The notes under the pieces were generated by a model. That model had not been told where the DNA came from and made no database searches. It worked only from the letters and a program-made list of their open reading frames with translations. This document shows positions 60,525 through 64,000 of a stretch of 64,000 nt of DNA, in pieces. The stretch's first letter is position 1, and every line of letters begins with the position of its first letter. A program made the position numbers and the translations under genes. Source of the stretch: Microbacterium caowuchunii (GTDB lineage: Bacteria; Actinomycetota; Actinomycetes; Actinomycetales; Microbacteriaceae); contig NZ_CP044231.1 of assembly GCF_008727755.1 (NCBI RefSeq), positions 3,198,720 to 3,262,719 on the forward strand, written 5' to 3'.

Positions 60525-61181
60525 TCAGGTCCGGCGGACGGTTCCTCGGACGACACGGGTGGGGTCGGTGAGGAGGTCCTCACCGATGATCTCCGTGCGC
60601 ACGTCCTGCAGACGCGCAGCACGGATCTGCTTCGCGGCCTTCTCGATCTCGGCCTCTGCGGAGATCCCCTTCATCAGGATGACCTCTCCCCCGTCGCGCA
60701 CCAGCGGAGCAGTGAGCGGCAAGAGCTTCCGCAGTGCGCTGACAGCACGCGCGGTGACAGCGTCGAGGGTCGGACCTTCAGCCCAGTCCTCCGCGCGGGC
60801 GCGGACGACGCGCACGTTGTCGAGGCCCAGCTCGTCCGCCTGTTCCTGCAGCCAGGTGGTGCGGCGCTCCATCGGCTCGATCAGGACCCATTCCACGTCA
60901 GGGCGCGCAATCGCTCCCACCAGACCGGGAAGCCCGGCACCCGACCCCACGTCGCCGACCAGTCCGGCCGGGAAGAGTGGGGCGATGACGGCACTGTTCA
61001 GGATGTGCCGACTCCACAGTCGCGGCACCTCCAGCGGTCCGATCAGTCCACGCGTCTCGCCCTGATCGGCGAGGTTCCTCGTGAAGAGACGGGCGAGATC
61101 AAGGCGGTCGCCGAAGATCCGAGCCGCGGCGGCCGGTTCCGGCTCGAGGTCGTTCATAGATGTTTCACGTGAAACATTCAC
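60525..61181 (-). CDS. rsmG: 16S rRNA (guanine527-N7)-methyltransferase
   Basis: The 218-residue RsmG has VPRLWSRHILNSAVIAPLFP, the SAM motif VGDVGSGAGLPG, and VTARAVSALRKLLPLTAPLVRDGGEVILMKG. It methylates G527 of 16S rRNA. GTG 61181 overlaps the jag stop (GTGA), supporting it as start. ATG 61157 would begin at the family core but has no SD. With the upstream start, the first residues are encoded by a parS site. Confidence 0.95.
   Translation of the reverse strand: MNVSRETSMNDLEPEPAAAARIFGDRLDLARLFTRNLADQGETRGLIGPLEVPRLWSRHILNSAVIAPLFPAGLVGDVGSGAGLPGLVGAIARPDVEWVLIEPMERRTTWLQEQADELGLDNVRVVRARAEDWAEGPTLDAVTARAVSALRKLLPLTAPLVRDGGEVILMKGISAEAEIEKAAKQIRAARLQDVRTEIIGEDLLTDPTRVVRGTVRRT
61161..61176. 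promoter_or_regulatory. parS site 4, perfect, at the 5' end of rsmG
   Basis: TGTTTCACGTGAAACA, perfect. If rsmG starts at GTG 61181 the site encodes residues 3-7 (VSRET) of the enzyme. Confidence 0.97.
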
Positions 61182-61678
61182 GCGCGACGCAGAACCGTGT
61201 GACGCTGCGCACCCTCTCCGTACGACTCCGAGACCAGTCCGCGTTCGGCCGCGATATCGTGCACGAGCTTCCGCTCGTAGCTGGACATCGCCGGGAGGGA
61301 TGCCTGGGACGCACCCTCATCGAGGCGGAGGGCGGCGCGCTCGACGAGACCCTCGAGTTCGCGGCGGCGCGCATCCCGCGAGCCGCTGACGTCGAGGATC
61401 AGGCGGGAGAAACGACCGGTGCTGCTCTGCACCGCGAGCCGGGTGAGTTCCTGGAGCGCGGACACGGTGTCCGGATCGGCCAGGAGGCGCAGGGAGTCGT
61501 CACCGTCCGATTCGATCGAGACGTATGCGCGGCCCGCGCGGACGTCCATGGCCAGATCCCCGCCGATGTCGGCGATGTCGAGGAGGCCCTCGAGGAAGTC
61601 GGCGGCGGCGTCGCCTTCCTGTTCGAGCTGCTCGATCGTCTCGGAAGCGGGAGCGGTGTGCGTGGTCTCAGAGGTCAT
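61178..61678 (-). CDS. jag: Jag/SpoIIIJ-associated RNA-binding protein (KH-R3H)
   Basis: The 166-residue protein has a KH-like domain (AADFLEGLLDIADIGGDLAMDVRAGRAYVSIESDGDDSLRLLADPDTVSALQELTRLAV) and the R3H end (RLDEGASQASLPAMSSYERKLVHDIAAERGLVSESYGEGAQRHTVL). It binds RNA and affects cell wall synthesis in other bacteria. ATG 61678 has AAGGA 7 bases upstream. GTG 61699, overlapping the yidC stop, is an alternative adding seven residues. Confidence 0.92.
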   Translation of the reverse strand: MTSETTHTAPASETIEQLEQEGDAAADFLEGLLDIADIGGDLAMDVRAGRAYVSIESDGDDSLRLLADPDTVSALQELTRLAVQSSTGRFSRLILDVSGSRDARRRELEGLVERAALRLDEGASQASLPAMSSYERKLVHDIAAERGLVSESYGEGAQRHTVLRRA

Positions 61679-61695
61679 TCCGGATTCCTTGCTGT

Positions 61696-62865
61696 TCACG
61701 CGGACGGAGTGGCGGGGGACTGGTCGCCCGACTCGTTCTTCGGGGGCGGAGTCTGCTTGGCCGGCTGCTGCTTCGCCGCCGGCTGCTTGCCCGGCTGCTT
61801 GCCCGGCTGCTGCTTCGGTGCCTGCTTCTTCGCGCGCTGCTTACCCACCGGCTGCTGACGCTTCGGGGCTTCGGCGCGCTTGCGCTCGGCCTCTTCCAGA
61901 AGCCGAGCCTGCTCGGCCTGATACTTCTCCAGCGAGATGATCTTGCCGTTGGAGTCGAGCGCCTTCCCCTTGCGAGCCAGACGCTCCTCCCGAGCCTTCG
62001 CGGCCTCGGAGCCCGGGGTGGGCAGGTTCCGGATGACGAGGAACTGCTGCACCATCGTCCAGAGGTTGCTCACGAACCAGTACATGACCACGCCGAGCGG
62101 GAAGAAGACACCGGAGAAGATGAAGCCGAGCGGGAGGATGTAGAGCATGATGCGCTGCATCTGGTACGCCTGGCCGGTCTTGGCCTCGGGGGACAGGTTC
62201 TTCGAGATGATCTGCAGCTGCGTGAAGAACTGCGAGGCGATCATCAGGACGACGAGCACCAGCAGGATGATGACGGTGAGCGTCCCGTCGGGCTGACCCC
62301 ACGCCCCCATCAGCGTCTCGTGCAGCGACGCGACGCCGAACAGCTTCGCGTTGTAGAACTCGGCCGTCAGCTCCGCATTGAGCAGACCCACGCCACCGGT
62401 GCCCAGGTTGGCGTGCTTGGCGACGTCGTTCAGGACGCTGAACAGAGAGAAGAAGATCGGCATCTGCACGAGCAGCGGCAGACATCCCGATACCGGATTG
62501 GTGCCGTGCTTCTTGTACAGCGCCATGGTCTCCCGGCTCATGGCCTCACGGGAGAGCTGATCCTTCTTGCCGCGATACTTCTCCTGGACCTTGCGCAGCT
62601 CCGGAGCGATCTCCATCATCTTGCGCTGGCTCTTGATCTGCTTCACGAAGAGCGGGATGAGCGCCCCGCGCACGACGATCACGAGGCCCACGATGGAGAG
62701 GACCCAGGCGGCTCCGGAGTCCGAGGCGAAGCCGACGAGCGTCAGCAGCGAGTGCCACGAGACGAGGACCAGTTCGACCAGCCACTTGAGGGGCCAGAGG
62801 ATGGTCCCGAGCAGGTCGAAGCCGCCGGAAGACTGGGCGGCGGCGGTGGCAAGTACCAGATCCAC
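61696..62865 (-). CDS. yidC: Membrane protein insertase YidC
   Basis: The 389-residue actinobacterial YidC has the conserved core: RGALIPLFVKQIKSQRKMMEIAPELRKVQEKYRGKKD with the functional Arg in helix 1, NPVSGCLPLLVQMPIFFSLFSVLND, and GVVMYWFVSNLWTMVQQ. The C-terminal 70 residues are a Lys/Gln/Pro tail encoded by imperfect repeats (61780-61850) and probably bind ribosomes. The start is GTG 62865. Confidence 0.96.
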   Translation of the reverse strand: MDLVLATAAAQSSGGFDLLGTILWPLKWLVELVLVSWHSLLTLVGFASDSGAAWVLSIVGLVIVVRGALIPLFVKQIKSQRKMMEIAPELRKVQEKYRGKKDQLSREAMSRETMALYKKHGTNPVSGCLPLLVQMPIFFSLFSVLNDVAKHANLGTGGVGLLNAELTAEFYNAKLFGVASLHETLMGAWGQPDGTLTVIILLVLVVLMIASQFFTQLQIISKNLSPEAKTGQAYQMQRIMLYILPLGFIFSGVFFPLGVVMYWFVSNLWTMVQQFLVIRNLPTPGSEAAKAREERLARKGKALDSNGKIISLEKYQAEQARLLEEAERKRAEAPKRQQPVGKQRAKKQAPKQQPGKQPGKQPAAKQQPAKQTPPPKNESGDQSPATPSA

Positions 62866-62870
62866 GGGGA

Positions 62871-63227
62871 TCAGTCCTTTCTCAGTGGCACGACGAAACC
62901 GTGCCGGGTCAGAGCATGCGGAAAACTCGCGCGAGCGGGGGGATCATCGATCCCGCCCTCCGCCCACGGGTGGCAGCGTGCGATCCGGGCCGCCGCGAAG
63001 GCTGCTCCTTTGATCGCGCCGTGCTGTTGCACGGCTCCCACGGCGTACGCCGAACAGGAAGGGTAGTAACGGCAGACGTCTCCGTACAGTCGGGAGACCG
63101 TCGCGCGGTACGCGTGCAGCACGCCGAGCAGAGCGTTGCGCGGAAGCAGCGGGATCGCGCGGATCCACGCGTGCTCCGGCAGATGCGCCGAGCCCACGGA
63201 AGCGGCCGGAAGGGTCGACGTGGTCAT
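62871..63227 (-). CDS. yidD: Membrane protein insertion efficiency factor YidD
   Basis: The 118-residue protein has the YidD signature YRATVSRLYGDVCRYYPSCSAYAVGAVQQHGAIKGAAFAAARIARCHPWAEGGIDDPP. It is a peripheral membrane protein helping YidC. ATG 63227 overlaps the rnpA stop (ATGA); an upstream Met would read back into rnpA. Confidence 0.95.
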   Translation of the reverse strand: MTTSTLPAASVGSAHLPEHAWIRAIPLLPRNALLGVLHAYRATVSRLYGDVCRYYPSCSAYAVGAVQQHGAIKGAAFAAARIARCHPWAEGGIDDPPARASFPHALTRHGFVVPLRKD

Positions 63228-63559
63228 ACCGAACTCCGCGCAAGGCAACGATGCACGTGCGAATCGAGCTCCTGGAAGCTCGCCTGGCCTGCACCCGGGA
63301 GGGCGCGTATGACGACATCCGCGCCCCGGCCCATGGACGGGAGCGCGGACGCGCAGATGGCTTTCAGCCGACGACGGACGCGATTACGCACGACCGCCGT
63401 ACCGACCTTCTTGCTCACGATGAAGCCGAAGCGCGCCGCGCGGTCCTCTCCCGTGGACACCACATAGGTGACCGCGTGGGGACCGGCGCATCGCGCGCCA
63501 CGACGGACGACAGCCCTGTACTCGGCGCCGTCAGTCAGTCGGTTCGGCCGCGAGAGCAA
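63224..63559 (-). CDS. rnpA: Ribonuclease P protein component
   Basis: The 111-residue RnpA has FGFIVSKKVGTAVVRNRVRRRLKAICAS, the RNR motif. With the RNase P RNA it matures tRNA 5' ends. The start is TTG 63559 (L-S-R-P-N-R-L). The end overlaps yidD. It follows rpmH by 9 bases. Confidence 0.95.
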   Translation of the reverse strand: MLSRPNRLTDGAEYRAVVRRGARCAGPHAVTYVVSTGEDRAARFGFIVSKKVGTAVVRNRVRRRLKAICASALPSMGRGADVVIRALPGAGQASFQELDSHVHRCLARSSV

Positions 63560-63568
63560 TGCCGGGGG

Positions 63569-63706
63569 TCAGGCCGAGAGCTCGGTGCGACCCTTGGCGC
63601 GGCGAGCCGAAAGGATCGCGCGGCCGGCACGGGTACGCATGCGGGCGCGGAAGCCGTGCTTCTTGGCGCGGCGGCGGTTGTTGGGCTGGAACGTGCGCTT
63701 GCTCAT
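63569..63706 (-). CDS. rpmH: 50S ribosomal protein L34
   Basis: The 45-residue L34, [21 protein letters not shown] and then [22 protein letters not shown], is the first gene of rpmH-rnpA-yidD-yidC-jag-rsmG. It is transcribed away from the origin region. Confidence 0.98.
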   Translation of the reverse strand: MSKRTFQPNNRRRAKKHGFRARMRTRAGRAILSARRAKGRTELSA

Positions 63707-63840
63707 GGAATCACTCCGGACGGGGTTGTCACCGGAACGCTCACACCGGGGACTGGATGGGACTGCCTAACAGGCATAAGTCAACCGACTAAGGCTACGA
63801 CGGCGGAGCCCAGAACTCAAACTGAGCGACGAACGTGTCA

Positions 63841-63949
63841 TTATCCACAACATGGGGATAACCCTCAGGAAGTGACACACCCCCGGAACTACAGTGGAGT
63901 TTGCTCTGAGCCGCTGCCCTGACTAGCGTTGCTCGGGCACTTATCCACA
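63841..63949. promoter_or_regulatory. DnaA boxes in the rpmH-dnaA intergenic region
   Basis: Two perfect boxes TTATCCACA (63841-63849 and 63941-63949) and a near match TGGGGATAA (63853-63861, TTATCCCCA in complement) lie between rpmH and the right edge of the window. This is the expected dnaA promoter side of oriC; the window ends before dnaA. Apart from the boxes the stretch 63707-64000 holds the rpmH promoter region and no supported gene. Confidence 0.85.
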
Positions 63950-64000
63950 GGTGCGAGTGACGGCCACGAGCCCGTTCGCACGAGCCCGGAACAGAGGAAC

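Noticed and set aside
1..64000. tRNA, rRNA, SRP RNA or tmRNA genes
   Set aside because: No T-arm GGTTCGAATCC-type sequences or other conserved RNA cores were found on either strand by eye; a tRNA/Rfam scan would settle it.
1..64000. Insertion sequences or integrases
   Set aside because: No transposase or integrase motifs in any supported reading frame; the palindromic families carry no coding sequence.

Overview
The window reads as one contiguous piece of a high-GC actinobacterial chromosome, most likely Microbacterium or a close relative in Microbacteriaceae (inferred from gene content, a short HU protein, a ParB/parS system with TGTTTCACGTGAAACA sites, and the CCA-adding enzyme / DUF6049 / MurJ / TrxB / TrxA / ParB / ParA / RsmG / Jag / YidC / YidD / RnpA / RpmH order). 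The right end is the flank of the replication origin: rpmH is the last gene and the final 150 bases carry DnaA boxes, so dnaA should start just beyond the window. Coding density is very high. Many genes overlap by ATGA or GTGA, and many start codons lie 5-7 bases after a TAGRCT-like -10 box, which suggests leaderless transcripts. I found no tRNA, rRNA, CRISPR array, insertion sequence or prophage.

Layout. 1-513: C-terminus of an unknown exported protein. 517-4166: CopD-CtaG copper/oxidase assembly fusion, HU, and the zinc-independent ribosomal operon rpmB-rpmG-rpsN. 4159-7819: FAD oxidoreductase, 3-methyladenine DNA glycosylase and an unknown membrane-anchored protein. 7809-12822: a zinc island (znuA, znuC, znuB, a zur-type Fur regulator, UPF0718 permease, TIGR03943 partner) behind a clear Zur box. 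12852-17650: branched-chain 2-oxoacid dehydrogenase E1 alpha, E1 beta and E2 plus a HisC-type aminotransferase. 17721-25454: housekeeping and small accessory genes, including a WXG100-like protein paired with a helical alpha/beta hydrolase, LMW-PTP, purB, TetR, Nudix and an unusual zinc-ribbon SDR. 25832-32474: accessory genes and gene remnants. 32518-36323: dnaB and the rpsF-ssb-rpsR-rplI operon, separated by a cluster of DnaA boxes. 36602-44345: an unknown gene pair and a complete Dpp/Opp-type peptide ABC transporter. 44554-49601: a small monooxygenase, an aldehyde dehydrogenase/DUF779 operon with its GAF regulator, and an HxlR/azoreductase pair. 49659-63706: the origin-proximal core cluster.

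The most interesting unexplained structure is a family of five intergenic palindromic elements. Each is 77 bp with an invariant plan: 15-bp outer arm, 6-nt spacer, 9-bp inner arm, 17-nt loop, then the mirror image. Paired positions of the inner arm covary between copies, and the loop gives each copy an orientation. A second family of three ~71-bp palindromes has GCACAACTCCTGC arms. Both look like REP/MITE-type elements whose folded form is under selection. Other points worth following are the DnaA-box cluster upstream of dnaB, a 16-bp inverted repeat at the rpmB start region, parS sites that overlap the start codons of parA and rsmG, and an enriched GGATGC/GCATCC hexamer.
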